Source: Acidobacteriaceae bacterium (lineage in GTDB: Bacteria; Acidobacteriota; Terriglobia; Bryobacterales; Bryobacteraceae). Taken from it: DNA of 42,697 nt. Below the pieces are notes generated by a model that made no database searches, was not told the origin of the DNA, and saw only the letters and a program-made list of their open reading frames with translations. Where the stretch lies: positions 1 to 42,697 of the forward strand of contig JAFAMM010000266.1 in the NCBI GenBank assembly GCA_019233375.1, in the 5' to 3' direction. Both the position numbers and the translations under genes were made by a program. This document shows positions 8,862 through 17,448 of this stretch, piece after piece (positions within the stretch are counted from its first letter, which is position 1; the number at the start of each line of letters is the position of its first letter).

Positions 8862-10303
8862 TTCGCAACCGCCGCGAGTTCCGCCACCTGCGTCCGCGTG
8901 GCGGTCACATCTGTGCCTGCCGGAGGAAAGCCGGTCTTCGATTCCGACGATTTCCGCAGTGTGATGCTGCCGCGTTCAGTCGTGAGACTGACGTCCGGCC
9001 CGCTGCCGATTGATCCCTCCAGCCGTGCGCCCGAACCGGATGTCTGCTCCTTCAAAGAATCCCCGAATTCGTTATCGATATCGCCGTGATCGGTGCTCGC
9101 AGTAACCTGAAACTTAGCCGTTTCCGGTAGCGCCAGTTCTATGTTTCCAGAACGTGTACGCACCACCATGTTGGCGAGCGGCAGATGTCCCGGCCGCAGA
9201 TCGATATCTCCCCGATCCAGTGCCAGATTCAGGCCGTTTTGCCAGCCGTCAATGCTGACATCCGTCGAGTGTGCAGTCAGCTTCACGGGACCTACGATAT
9301 TTTCCGCATTTAAACTACCTCGATCGAGCCGGATCTCGCCAGGCACGCTCTCAACATTGAGAATCGTGCGTAAGTTCTCCACCCGCACCGGCTTGGCCAA
9401 TTCCCGCAACGATACCGTGCCTGAGTAATCCCCGTTGATGTTCACTTCCCGATCGGCCTTTGTCACTTCCACATCGGTCCCGTGCCCGCGGAGTTCCACA
9501 GTTCCCTTCACATTCGTGCAGCGCACGATGTCGCTTTGCCGCGTGTCTACCTTCACATTGCCGCCGATGTCGTCCAAATGCACGCCGGCGTTCGCGCTGC
9601 TCAGGTCTACATCGCCGGCAAGAGACGAAATATCGAAATCACCCGCCGTTCCGGTTGCTTCGAGGCTCGCGCCCTTCGGGACGGAAAGCTCCAGATTGCT
9701 CGTCACGATCGCTCGTGCGCCGGCCTGATCCTGATGGCAGCGGATCGTCACGGTGTTGCCACGAACCGTCATTTCAACCGGCGTCTGCTGGTTCGCTCGC
9801 TCGGCTTCCGAAGTCTCTACGCTTCGAATACTCTTATGACCGGAAAGGCTAACCTGGTTCCCGTCTATTCCCGTCACCTTCGCATCGCCGCGAAAATTCT
9901 CGAGGATGATATGCGGGCCCGCGCCAACGGTTTTCTGTACCAGTTCGATGCTGTACTCGTGGTCATCGCCCAGAAACGCTTCATTGAATCCGCGGCCCCA
10001 GTCCGTGTTGCTCCACCAGTGCCCGGGTTGGTGAATCTCGAACAGACTCGCGCCGGCGAGGGAGATTACTACAATCACTACCCAGGAACCGCTTGAAATC
10101 CCGTTCACGGGTATGGTCGACCCTCGCAGAAAACGCAGCGTCACCTCCAGGAACGCCAGCACGCCCCAAACAATCAGCAGGTATGGCCAGTACACCGCTA
10201 CGAAATCCAGAATGCGCAGCTCCGGATGGAGCGCGTGAATCAGGAAAACGATGCCGATCAGGATAATAATGACCGGGCCGCTAACGGAACCCCGTGGTCT
10301 CAT
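8858..10303 (-). CDS. DUF4097-type beta-repeat protein with N-terminal two-helix membrane module
   Basis: A 481-aa protein. Residues about 8-62 form a two-helix membrane module (GPVIIILIGIVFLIHALH ... YWPYLLIVWGVLAFLE), like the LiaI/LiaF-type DUF5668 segment, and a third hydrophobic stretch follows (about 72-90). From about residue 115 the protein is a run of short beta-strand repeats of the putative-adhesin DUF4097 type (GDFDISSLAGDVDLSSANAG, and similar units to the C-terminus), probably a beta-solenoid outside the cytoplasmic membrane. It overlaps the upstream 70-aa gene by four bases (ATGA). Together with the sigma/anti-sigma pair upstream this suggests a cell-envelope stress role, which is inferred from context. 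Confidence 0.85.
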   Translation of the reverse strand: MRPRGSVSGPVIIILIGIVFLIHALHPELRILDFVAVYWPYLLIVWGVLAFLEVTLRFLRGSTIPVNGISSGSWVVIVVISLAGASLFEIHQPGHWWSNTDWGRGFNEAFLGDDHEYSIELVQKTVGAGPHIILENFRGDAKVTGIDGNQVSLSGHKSIRSVETSEAERANQQTPVEMTVRGNTVTIRCHQDQAGARAIVTSNLELSVPKGASLEATGTAGDFDISSLAGDVDLSSANAGVHLDDIGGNVKVDTRQSDIVRCTNVKGTVELRGHGTDVEVTKADREVNINGDYSGTVSLRELAKPVRVENLRTILNVESVPGEIRLDRGSLNAENIVGPVKLTAHSTDVSIDGWQNGLNLALDRGDIDLRPGHLPLANMVVRTRSGNIELALPETAKFQVTASTDHGDIDNEFGDSLKEQTSGSGARLEGSIGSGPDVSLTTERGSITLRKSSESKTGFPPAGTDVTATRTQVAELAAVAK

Positions 10304-10512
10304 TGCGCGCTGCCTCCCGCCGGAGGGTACGGTTGCCTCGGTGATGCCAGCCGCTCCACCAGCTTCATCACGCCAATCACGATAATGAAGAGCGGCCAGG
10401 TTTGACGTAAAGGCACAGCGCCGCTCTGCTGCATCGCGAACAGGACGCCCGCCGTGATCAACAAAACCGGCCCGCGGATCGCCTGTGCGTACAATGCTGT
10501 TCTACTGTTCAC
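10300..10512 (-). CDS. Small two-helix membrane protein (DUF5668-like)
   Basis: A 70-aa protein consisting almost entirely of one membrane hairpin: GPVLLITAGVLFAM, a short loop, then TWPLFIIVIGVMKLVERL. The tail is Pro/Gly-rich. The pattern matches the C-terminal module of the gene before it and the N-terminal module of the gene after it. It overlaps the upstream gene by 11 bases and the downstream gene by four, so it is certainly read as part of the same operon. No catalytic residues are present. Confidence 0.8.
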   Translation of the reverse strand: MNSRTALYAQAIRGPVLLITAGVLFAMQQSGAVPLRQTWPLFIIVIGVMKLVERLASPRQPYPPAGGSAQ

Positions 10513-11236
10513 GTCGACTCCCCGCCAAATCGTCCTGCTCTGTACGGGCGCGCGGCCGTGAAGCGGGCGGAGCGAGGCGATTGTACAGCATCCACGCTCC
10601 GATTATGATCAGCAGCACGGGCCAGTAGCGGGCGATTTCATGAAAGTTCAGCAGGTCAAGCGTATTCAGCAGGTACACGACGCCAATAGCGATCAGGACA
10701 ATGGGGCCGATTGGAGCGCCCGAGCCTTGGCGCGACAGCGGCAAAATGCTCGACCATTCATCCGGGGTCAAACCGCGGTTGCGGGCTGTCGCCGTGTGCA
10801 GCGCTTCGAACGGCATGTAGAAGATGAAGGCGGCCATCAAGATACCCAGCATCGGCTGGGTGGAGGAAGGGGAACTGTTGAGCATTGTTACTAACAGGCC
10901 AAAAATCAGCGCGTGCACCAAGCCCTTCACATACTGCCCGTTATAGATGGCGCCCACTCCCGGAATCCAGCCGAGAATAAAGGCCAGTGCGGGCGAGCTG
11001 TGTGCGGTTTGAGCTGCTGCCGGCGCCGTCTGCACATAGGGATTCGAGGCGGCCGAGGTGTTTATGTCCCCCGCGTTCGGATAAGCAGTCGCGGGATTAG
11101 AATATGCGTTCACGGGTGTATGGTCCTGACAGTAAATAGTTCCTTCAAACGGGCGCTGGCAGGCAGCGCAAAGAGGCCGGCCGCAGGCACGGCAATACGC
11201 GGTTGCCGCCGTCTCCGGATGTAAATAGCAATTCAT
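10502..11236 (-). CDS. B-box-type zinc-finger membrane protein with DUF5668-like C-terminus
   Basis: A 244-aa protein. Residues 3-39 form a B-box-like zinc finger with C3, H6, C15, C18, C23, C26, C36 and H39. A low-complexity linker (about 40-85) leads to hydrophobic segments FILGWIPGVGAIYNG and VHALIFGLLVTML, then ILMAAFIFYMPFEAL. The C-terminal module GPIVLIAIGVVYLLN ... YWPVLLIIIGAWMLYNRL repeats the two-helix unit of the next two genes. It starts with ATG inside the end of the anti-sigma gene (four-base overlap). The function is not established; the finger probably faces the cytoplasm. Confidence 0.85.
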   Translation of the reverse strand: MNCYLHPETAATAYCRACGRPLCAACQRPFEGTIYCQDHTPVNAYSNPATAYPNAGDINTSAASNPYVQTAPAAAQTAHSSPALAFILGWIPGVGAIYNGQYVKGLVHALIFGLLVTMLNSSPSSTQPMLGILMAAFIFYMPFEALHTATARNRGLTPDEWSSILPLSRQGSGAPIGPIVLIAIGVVYLLNTLDLLNFHEIARYWPVLLIIIGAWMLYNRLAPPASRPRARTEQDDLAGSRREQ

Positions 11237-11886
11237 TTCTGTTTTCCTTCGTTGCGAGCGGGGCTCGACGCTCCCGGCGCGTCATGGGCGGCAGTTCCCG
11301 CCGCGCCCTGCTTTGTTGCCCGGCTCCGGCGCAGCGCTTGTTCGTCTACCGCCGCCTCCTGCGCCTGCAGCTCTTTCACTCGCGTCTCTATCTCGTAAAC
11401 TACGCGCAGGTTTTCATAGGATTTGACAATCCGGTCCCGCACGCGCATGGTCTTGTCTTCAAGGCCATTCCAGACCCGGACAGGATTTAAGTCCGCGGCC
11501 TGAATGTGCTGTATCTGAACGCCCGTGCACCGCTCCAGCATGGAAAACGAGAGCAGCGTCATCGCCATGCCCATGACCAGTCGCGGCTGCAGAATCGGCC
11601 CGAGCCATCGCGCAGCCATTTTTCGCAAGGCCCCGCGGTTCTCATGCGGTTGCCGCATCCGGCCCCGCGGAGCCTGGAACGCGATGCGCGTGATCAGCTC
11701 CGGCGGCGGCTCCACATCCGGCGCGCTCTTCAGCGCGTTCAACGCCGTGGCGACGTCGGCCATGAACTCACGGCAGCTGGCACACTGCGCCGCATGCGCG
11801 TCAACGGCGCGCCGCTGGATTGCATCCAACGTGCCGTCGGCGTAATCGGCCAATATGCTTTCAAGCTCCGTGCAGTTCATCTTCAA
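11233..11886 (-). CDS. Anti-sigma factor with zinc-finger (zf-HC2) domain
   Basis: A 217-aa single-pass membrane protein. The N-terminal anti-sigma zinc finger shows C5 and then H31-x3-C35-x2-C38 (HAAQCASC), the usual ZAS signature. One hydrophobic segment (about 100-115) follows, and the C-terminal part is charged and probably coiled (RVKELQAQEAAVDEQALRR). It lies 26 bases after the ECF sigma gene and very likely binds that sigma factor at the membrane until a signal releases it. The pairing is inferred from adjacency, which is the rule for this family. Confidence 0.9.
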   Translation of the reverse strand: MKMNCTELESILADYADGTLDAIQRRAVDAHAAQCASCREFMADVATALNALKSAPDVEPPPELITRIAFQAPRGRMRQPHENRGALRKMAARWLGPILQPRLVMGMAMTLLSFSMLERCTGVQIQHIQAADLNPVRVWNGLEDKTMRVRDRIVKSYENLRVVYEIETRVKELQAQEAAVDEQALRRSRATKQGAAGTAAHDAPGASSPARNEGKQK

Positions 11887-11912
11887 ACCGGGGTTCGCCC
11901 CCGCCTCGTACT

Positions 11913-12599
11913 CTAAGGCGCGACTTTGCTCCTCTTCAAAATTCTTGCCAGCTCCGCCCGCCCCCGGTTCAGGCGAGACTTCACCGTCCCTTCCGGTATA
12001 TTCAACACGCGCGCTATCTCGCGGTATTCCATCTCGTGCAAATCTCTTAGAATGACCGCCTCACGCAACTCGGGTGAAAGCTTTGTCAGCGCCGCCTGAA
12101 GCAGTTCGCCTGCCTCCCGCCCTGCCAGCATGCCGTCCGTCCGGCTGATCTGTGCAGTCTTCTCTTCCAGCACCGGCAATTTATCTTCCAGGGCGTCGGT
12201 AGCGCGGTCATTTTTCGTCCGGCGGTAATGGTCAATTAGCAGATTCCGAGTCAGGCGAGTCAGCCAAACCGTGAACGACCCCTCCCCAGCCCGAAACGTA
12301 CCGAGCGTACGGAAGATGCGCACGAACACTTCCTGCGTTAAATCCTGCGCTTCGGCATCGCTGCCTGTGAATCGAAAGCAAATCGCGTACACCCGCTTGG
12401 TGTAGCTCTTCACCATCTCGTCCCAGGCGCCCTGCTCCCCAGCCACGCAGCGCTCAACTAAAATCGTTTCGGTACCCAAGGATTTTGGAAATCGAACAGC
12501 CGCGCTGTCTACCCCGTCCCGTGACTGTGCGGCCAATGATTTTGAGCTTACCGAACTTTTCCAGTGGAGCGAAACAGGCGCTATCGCGGCGGCCGACAT
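11913..12599 (-). CDS. ECF-family RNA polymerase sigma factor
   Basis: Extracytoplasmic-function sigma factor, about 228 aa. Region 2 is seen in AQDLTQEVFVRIFRTLGTF and WLTRLTRNLLIDHYRR, and region 4 in LSPELREAVILRDLHEMEYREIARVLNIPEGTVKSRLNRGR, with a helix-turn-helix. I placed the start at ATG 12599, preceded by GGTGAGG at good spacing, rather than the TTG at 12614 used by the ORF track. The N-terminal about 45 residues are extra and low in conservation. It heads the envelope train and is divergent from nrdR. Autoregulation by the factor itself is typical but no ECF promoter could be picked out with confidence. Confidence 0.93.
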   Translation of the reverse strand: MSAAAIAPVSLHWKSSVSSKSLAAQSRDGVDSAAVRFPKSLGTETILVERCVAGEQGAWDEMVKSYTKRVYAICFRFTGSDAEAQDLTQEVFVRIFRTLGTFRAGEGSFTVWLTRLTRNLLIDHYRRTKNDRATDALEDKLPVLEEKTAQISRTDGMLAGREAGELLQAALTKLSPELREAVILRDLHEMEYREIARVLNIPEGTVKSRLNRGRAELARILKRSKVAP

Positions 12600-12745
12600 C
12601 TGATCCTCACCCAACTAAACGATAGAATCTGCTACGAAGTTCAATGGAACGGCGATACCCCAGGCCTGCAGTTGCGGTTGTCCACCGTAAGGCAGCGGTC
12701 ACAGAAATACCGCCCCTGAAAATACTCTATTCCAATTAGATCCAA

Positions 12746-13207
12746 ATGACTTGCCCTTTCTGCGGCCACCGTGAAGACAAGGTGATCGACTCTCGTGAAA
12801 GTAAGGAGGGTGACTCTATCCGCCGTCGCCGGGAGTGCCTCGCGTGCGAGCGCCGCTTTACTACGTACGAACGCTGCGACGAAGTGCCTTACATGGTCAT
12901 CAAAAAGGACGGGAGGCGGGAGAAGTTTGACCGCCAAAAGGTTCTGAGCGGGTTGCTTCGTGCCTGCGAGAAACGTCCTGTACCTATGGGCAAACTCGCT
13001 GAACTCGTGGACGATGTGGCCTCTACCTTGCTGGAAACCCCAGATCGTGAACTGCCCACCACCCTCATTGGGGAACGTCTCATGGAAGGTCTCAAAACAT
13101 TGGACAAAATTGCCTATGTGCGCTTTGCCTCGGTATACCGGGATTTTCAGGACGTTGAAGAATTCGTGAGCGAACTCAAAAACGTAATGCTCAATCGGAA
13201 AGTCTAA
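12746..13207 (+). CDS. nrdR: Transcriptional repressor NrdR
   Basis: Zinc-ribbon/ATP-cone repressor of ribonucleotide reductase genes, 153 aa, normal length. The zinc ribbon is CPFCGHREDKVIDSR ... CLACERRFTTYE (C3, C6 and a second CxxC), followed by the ATP-cone domain beginning VIKKDGRREKFDRQKVLSGL. The ATG has no strong Shine-Dalgarno. The gene lies divergent from the ECF sigma gene with a 146-base gap and upstream of rpoD. No NrdR box could be assigned in the window and no nrd gene is present. Confidence 0.96.
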   Translation: MTCPFCGHREDKVIDSRESKEGDSIRRRRECLACERRFTTYERCDEVPYMVIKKDGRREKFDRQKVLSGLLRACEKRPVPMGKLAELVDDVASTLLETPDRELPTTLIGERLMEGLKTLDKIAYVRFASVYRDFQDVEEFVSELKNVMLNRKV

Positions 13208-13319
13208 TGGTGGGTGGAGGTGGTAGATTCTGCCATATGAGGGGGTGGGTCGCGGCGCGGCTGTGACCGCTAACTTTTGTGTAACCAACCACTTTGGTGA
13301 ACATCTTCCTTATTAGGTA
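13208..13319. other. Gap upstream of the rpoD promoter
   Basis: Non-coding stretch between nrdR and the rpoD promoter. It holds a G-rich tract just after nrdR and no recognisable terminator or gene. It is part of a 337-base gap whose other contents are listed separately. Confidence 0.5.
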
Positions 13320-13348
13320 TTAACTTCCAGCTTAAAAAGAGATATAAT
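13320..13348 (+). promoter_or_regulatory. Sigma-70-type promoter for rpoD
   Basis: A -35-like TTAACT (4 of 6 consensus) is followed after exactly 17 bases by a perfect -10 TATAAT at 13343-13348. Transcription would start near 13355, giving a leader of about 190 bases before the rpoD GTG. Confidence 0.7.
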
Positions 13349-13384
13349 CGGGGCGCGCAATTCTGACCAGGTTTCAACACTTGC

Positions 13385-13543
13385 ATGCCGCCCTGGCGCG
13401 GGACTAGCAAAGAACTACCCAGACGATTCGGTGGCGCGTTTCCCCCATCCGTTATTTGGCCGGGCTTGAGTTGTCAGGTTGAAGTGGTAGTAAACCGTTT
13501 GACCGTGGAAGAAGTGGGTGTGCAAGTAGGAGTGATTAAGTAA
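13385..13543 (+). CDS. Possible 52-aa upstream ORF in the rpoD leader
   Basis: ATG at 13385 opens a 52-codon frame that ends with TAA at 13541-13543, one base before the rpoD GTG (TAAgGTG). The C-terminal half is valine-rich ([22 protein letters not shown]). It is too short for the ORF track. It lies wholly within the predicted rpoD leader. No good Shine-Dalgarno precedes the ATG, and an internal start is possible. The geometry would allow translational coupling, but I recognise no homologue, so it may be chance. Confidence 0.3.
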   Translation: MPPWRGTSKELPRRFGGAFPPSVIWPGLSCQVEVVVNRLTVEEVGVQVGVIK

Positions 13544-13544
13544 G

Positions 13545-15080
13545 GTGGATCAATTCGAGGATCAATATTTAGCCGACGGACATGAGCCTCTGGCTATGCC
13601 CTTCGACGAGGATGCAAACTTTTTTCATCCCGAGGAGGTGCAGGACGAGGAATTTCACGGCGCGCAGCAGGTAGAGGAGTCGATCTACACCGACGACCCG
13701 GTCCGCGTGTACCTACGCGAAATGGGGTCCGTGCCGCTGTTGACCCGCGAAGGCGAGGTCACGCTGGCACGCAAAATGGAGCGTGGCAAGCTGCGCATGC
13801 AGAAGGCTATCAGCCGCTCTCCGTTGATTCAGAGTGTCGTATTCGATTTTGGCGAACTGATCCGCCGCGAAGCCGAAGATGTCGACAGCTTCGTTGATTT
13901 TGGCCCCTCGGACATCGAAGAAGGTAGCGCGGCCGACATTAAGCGCCGTAACGAGATCAAGGAGCTGTTTTTCAACTACCTGGCGACTTTTAAGAAGATG
14001 CAGCAGACCGTTGACAAGCACGCAGCGGTTCCCGCCCTCAACAAGAAACTCAGGAAGAAGTGGGCCGGCAAAGTTGCCCGCGCCAAGGTTGAGTTGTCCC
14101 GGGCCCTGCGGGCCATTCCCTTCAACCTGGCGCGTTGGAAAGAGTTCGTCCGGGCGATCGAGCGTACCGCGGATGAAATGTCTCTTCTCGACGCCGAAGC
14201 AAAGAAGCTCGAGGGGCGTGACAATCCCCAGGCGCAGCTCCGAGTCAAGGAAATCAAGCGCGATCTCAAGAAGAAAGAGACCGAAGCCGGTGCATCTCTG
14301 CCCGATCTGCGGCATAGCCTCTCGGTCATACGCCACGGCGAAATCGAAGCCGAGCGCGCCAAAAAGGATCTTGTCGAAGCCAATCTTCGGCTCGTGGTCT
14401 CGGTCGCCAAGAAGTACGTCAACCGCGGCCTGCATTTGCTGGATTTGATCCAGGAGGGCAACATCGGCTTGATGCGCGCTGCCGATAAATTCGAGTACCG
14501 GCGCGGTTACAAATTTTCAACTTACGCCACTTGGTGGATCCGCCAGGCCATCACCCGTGCCATTGCCGACCAATCGCGCACTATTCGCATCCCAGTTCAC
14601 ATGAACGAGAGCATGAACAAGTTTTTGCGTGCGACTCGCGAGCTGGAAAAGGAACTGGGCCGAATTCCCACGAACGACGAGATCAGCCGCCGGATGGACA
14701 TTCCGGTCGAGAAAGTGCAGAAGCTCAAGACCATCTCGCGCGATCCGGTGTCTCTCGAAACCCCGGTCGGACGCGACGGCGAATCCGCGCTCGGCGATCT
14801 GATTGAAGACCGCTGGGTCGGCTCTCCGGTGGACGCTGTCATCGATTCGAACGTTCGCGACGAGACCGCGAACATCCTGAAGACCCTATCGCCAAAGGAA
14901 GAAAAAGTCATCAGGCTTCGCTTCGGGATTGGCTGCGAGCGCGAGCATACGCTGGAAGAGATCGGGCAGGAGTTTGACGTGACCCGCGAGCGCATTCGCC
15001 AGATCGAGGCCAAGGCTCTCCGGCAGCTTCGTTCTCCGGAAAGGGCCCGGCACTTGCGCGCCCTGCTGGCTGCCCGCTAG
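13545..15080 (+). CDS. rpoD: Primary RNA polymerase sigma factor RpoD
   Basis: Housekeeping sigma-70 factor, 511 aa. An acidic N-terminus (about 45 residues) replaces a full region 1.1. Region 1.2 is [21 protein letters not shown], a long non-conserved spacer follows (about 90-270), then region 2 with [25 protein letters not shown] and [15 protein letters not shown], region 3 with [11 protein letters not shown], and region 4 with [26 protein letters not shown]. The start is GTG at 13545; an in-frame TGA lies just upstream (13533), so no longer N-terminus is possible. AGGAG lies about 13 bases before the start, rather far. Confidence 0.95.
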   Translation: MDQFEDQYLADGHEPLAMPFDEDANFFHPEEVQDEEFHGAQQVEESIYTDDPVRVYLREMGSVPLLTREGEVTLARKMERGKLRMQKAISRSPLIQSVVFDFGELIRREAEDVDSFVDFGPSDIEEGSAADIKRRNEIKELFFNYLATFKKMQQTVDKHAAVPALNKKLRKKWAGKVARAKVELSRALRAIPFNLARWKEFVRAIERTADEMSLLDAEAKKLEGRDNPQAQLRVKEIKRDLKKKETEAGASLPDLRHSLSVIRHGEIEAERAKKDLVEANLRLVVSVAKKYVNRGLHLLDLIQEGNIGLMRAADKFEYRRGYKFSTYATWWIRQAITRAIADQSRTIRIPVHMNESMNKFLRATRELEKELGRIPTNDEISRRMDIPVEKVQKLKTISRDPVSLETPVGRDGESALGDLIEDRWVGSPVDAVIDSNVRDETANILKTLSPKEEKVIRLRFGIGCEREHTLEEIGQEFDVTRERIRQIEAKALRQLRSPERARHLRALLAAR

Positions 15081-15082
15081 CA

Positions 15083-15120
15083 CCAGGTCCGCTTCGCTTC
15101 CTGGATTTCGGCGATTTTTA
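15083..15120 (+). terminator. Weak terminator candidate after rpoD
   Basis: CCAGG (15083-15087) and CCTGG (15100-15104) form a 5-bp stem just after the rpoD stop, and a short T-run (ATTTTTA) follows about ten bases later. The distance makes intrinsic termination uncertain. Confidence 0.3.
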
Positions 15121-15177
15121 TCCTCAACCTGCCCGTACTCGACACCAGTCGGGGACGCGCCGTATTAGCGTAGAAGT

Positions 15178-15918
15178 TTGCGAGTTCTGGTTTTAACCGA
15201 CCTCCATGCCAACTGGGCCGCGCTTGAAGCCGTCCTCGAGGATGCAGAGGGCAAATACGAACAGATCATTTGCTGCGGCGATCTGGTCGGCTACAATCCC
15301 GATCCGGAGCCAGTCATCGAGTGGGTGCGATCTCACTGCGCAAGCGTCATTCGGGGCAATCATGACAAAGTGGTGGCCGGCATCGAAGGCCTCGATTGGT
15401 TCAATGACGTCGCGCAGGCCGCGGCCCTATGGACCCGGGCTCGCCTGAGCGAGGACCAGCTTGCTTATCTCCGCTCGCTTCCGCAAGGTCCTGTGACTCT
15501 CGAGCACTTCCAAATATGGCACGGCTCGCCTCGTGATGAAGACGAGTACGTGACTAACCCCCGCGAAGCTGCTCCGTGTTTCGCTTTTGTTCAGATGCCA
15601 TTGGCTTTTTTTGGGCATACGCATCTGCAGGGCGCTTTCTTTTCGAAATACCGCCGCATCGGAACGGTGCCGCCCGTCCCGGGTAATTCGGACGAAGCCG
15701 TCATCCAGCTCGATCCCGATACGGTGTTTATGGTCAACCCCGGCTCCGTCGGGCAGCCCCGGGACGGCGATTCCCGCGCAGCATACGCCATCTTCGACTC
15801 CGAACAGAATTATGTCGCCCTGCGCCGGACTGAATACCCGGTGCAGCGCACGGCCGACCGCATTTGCCGCGCGGGTCTGCCGGATGTCCTCGCGCAACGA
15901 TTGCTCGCCGGAATTTAA
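15178..15918 (+). CDS. Calcineurin-like metallophosphoesterase
   Basis: A 246-aa protein with the full two-metal phosphoesterase motif set: DLHANWAALEAV (D-x-H), GDLVGYNPDPEP (GD), RGNHDKV (GNHD), WHGSP and GHTHLQ. This is the YfcE/MJ0936-like single-domain class, acting on cyclic nucleotides or other phosphodiesters in the cytoplasm. The actual substrate is unknown. The start is TTG, with no better in-frame alternative. It stands about 100 bases after rpoD in the same direction. Confidence 0.92.
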   Translation: MRVLVLTDLHANWAALEAVLEDAEGKYEQIICCGDLVGYNPDPEPVIEWVRSHCASVIRGNHDKVVAGIEGLDWFNDVAQAAALWTRARLSEDQLAYLRSLPQGPVTLEHFQIWHGSPRDEDEYVTNPREAAPCFAFVQMPLAFFGHTHLQGAFFSKYRRIGTVPPVPGNSDEAVIQLDPDTVFMVNPGSVGQPRDGDSRAAYAIFDSEQNYVALRRTEYPVQRTADRICRAGLPDVLAQRLLAGI

Positions 15919-16007
15919 TCCTTCTGCGAGACGATGGAAAAGACTGCGGACTCGTCAATGTTCCTCAATTCGTGCGAGACTAGTACTCTCCATAGAGGAT
16001 CACTAGT

Positions 16008-16559
16008 ATGCAACCTGTTGCGGTTCATTGGTGGGCGCTGGCGCTGAGAGGGCTGGTAGCCATAATCTGCGGAATCATCAGCTTTGCGGCTCCCGGTGCC
16101 GCGCTGGCGCTGCTGGTCGCGCTGTTTGGAGCATACGCCCTGGTAGATGGAGTTTTTGCGATCGTCTCGACGTTCCGGGCCATCAAGGGGCACAGCCGGT
16201 GGGTGCCATTCTTACTGGAAGGAATAGCAGGAATCGTCGCCGGGATCATCACCTTTCTCGCTCCCGCAATTACATTCGCGTTCCTGCTGCTCGTAGTCGC
16301 ATTCTGGGCAATTGTGACAGGAATTTTGGAAATCGTCGCCGCTATCCGGATGCGAAGGCACCTTCCGGGAGAGTGGTTTTTGCTACTCACTGGGGTATTA
16401 TCGATCGTGTTTGGACTCATAGTCCTGTGGCGACCGCTCGTCGGCGCGCTGGCCATTACGATCTGGCTCGGCGCATACCTTCTTCTCGCCGGTATTCTTT
16501 TGCTCGCCTTGGCGTTCCGGTTACGCGGCTTGCGCGAGATAGCGGCCGCGACGGCGTAA
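16008..16559 (+). CDS. HdeD/DUF308-family membrane protein
   Basis: A 183-aa integral membrane protein with six hydrophobic helices arranged as repeated hairpins (ALRGLVAIICGIISFAAPG, LLEGIAGIVAGIITFLAP, LLLTGVLSIVFGLIVLWRP), the typical internal repeat of DUF308. E. coli HdeD is linked to acid resistance at high cell density; that role should not be assumed here. ATG start with GAGG about ten bases upstream. It stands alone between the phosphoesterase and the Mut7-C gene. Confidence 0.9.
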   Translation: MQPVAVHWWALALRGLVAIICGIISFAAPGAALALLVALFGAYALVDGVFAIVSTFRAIKGHSRWVPFLLEGIAGIVAGIITFLAPAITFAFLLLVVAFWAIVTGILEIVAAIRMRRHLPGEWFLLLTGVLSIVFGLIVLWRPLVGALAITIWLGAYLLLAGILLLALAFRLRGLREIAAATA

Positions 16560-16609
16560 CCCCCCCGCCGGCACCTTCGACGCGTTGAGCGCGCGACAAT
16601 GCAGGTGGC

Positions 16610-17326
16610 GTGCCGGCGCGTTCCGTCAGCTTTCGGTTTCATGGAGAACTGAACGACTTTCTTTCTCCTCAGAGGCGGAACACGAGATTCCCGCACACGG
16701 CAGGAGAGACTGACACAATCAAGCATATTGTGGAATCGCTAGGCGTACCGCACACCGAAGTGGAATCAGTGGCGGTGAACGGGCTTGCACGCTCAGCCTC
16801 TGAGCGGCTCTTGGAAGGCGATAGTGTCGACGTGTTTCCGCATGCGATGCCGGTTCTTGTCGAACAGCCCCGATTCGTTGTAGACGGCCATCTCGGCCGG
16901 CTGGCAGCGTATCTGCGAATGCTAGGATTCGACTCGTGGTACGACCGTCTTGCGGATGACCCGCTGCTCGCTACGGTGGCCAGCCGGGAGGGCCGGGTTC
17001 TGCTTACTCGCGATGTGGGCCTACTCAAGCGCCGCGAGGTCGAGCACGGATACTGTGTGCGTTCTGACAAGCCGCACGATCAACTACGAGAAGTTGCGAC
17101 GCGGTTCGCTTTGAGTTCGCGCTTCACACCGTTCAGGCGCTGCATGGAATGCAACGGCCCGCTCCGTGGCGTCCCGAAACAGGAAGTTGCGGATCAATTG
17201 CCGCCTCACACGCGGCAGACCAAGACCGAATTCAGCCGCTGCGTTGCGTGCGGCAAAATCTATTGGCGCGGCTCGCACTACGCCCGAATGCTCGAGCGAA
17301 TCAAGGAACTAAGCGGCCAGCGATAA
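16610..17326 (+). CDS. Ub-Mut7-C protein (ubiquitin-like plus Mut7-C RNase-like domain)
   Basis: A 238-aa two-domain protein. Residues about 1-85 form a beta-grasp ubiquitin-like domain (VSFRFHGELNDFL ... VESVAVNGLARSA ... GDSVDVFPHAMPV). Residues about 90-235 form the Mut7-C domain, a PIN-like fold: FVVDGHLGRLAAYLRMLGFD, LLTRDVGLLKRR with acidic residues, then a zinc ribbon CMECNGPL ... CVACGKIYWRG. The family is predicted to be RNA-processing nucleases. The start is GTG. No operon partner is evident. Confidence 0.9.
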   Translation: MPARSVSFRFHGELNDFLSPQRRNTRFPHTAGETDTIKHIVESLGVPHTEVESVAVNGLARSASERLLEGDSVDVFPHAMPVLVEQPRFVVDGHLGRLAAYLRMLGFDSWYDRLADDPLLATVASREGRVLLTRDVGLLKRREVEHGYCVRSDKPHDQLREVATRFALSSRFTPFRRCMECNGPLRGVPKQEVADQLPPHTRQTKTEFSRCVACGKIYWRGSHYARMLERIKELSGQR

Positions 17327-17408
17327 TTGTCCGCCAAGCCAATATACGTGTCGCCTCAATCACTTACACGCTAACGAATTTCTAACTTGTAAATATTTGC
17401 CCAGGCTC

Positions 17409-17438
17409 TTGACTTGGCTTTGAAGCGCTTATTAGAAT
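17409..17438 (+). promoter_or_regulatory. Sigma-70-type promoter in the 17.4-kb gap
   Basis: TTGACT (5 of 6) and TAGAAT (5 of 6) are separated by 18 bases. Transcription would start near 17445, more than 300 bases before the next annotated gene on this strand. Confidence 0.55.
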
Positions 17439-17448
17439 GTAGGCTCGG

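Noticed and set aside
12641-13288. 215-aa minus-strand ORF over nrdR
   Set aside because: Antisense to nrdR, which has all its zinc and ATP-cone motifs.
13713-14435. 240-aa minus-strand ORF antisense to rpoD
   Set aside because: Shadow of the conserved sigma-factor gene.
16025-16726. 233-aa minus-strand ORF over the HdeD-like gene
   Set aside because: Antisense shadow; the plus-strand product has a clear six-helix DUF308 pattern.
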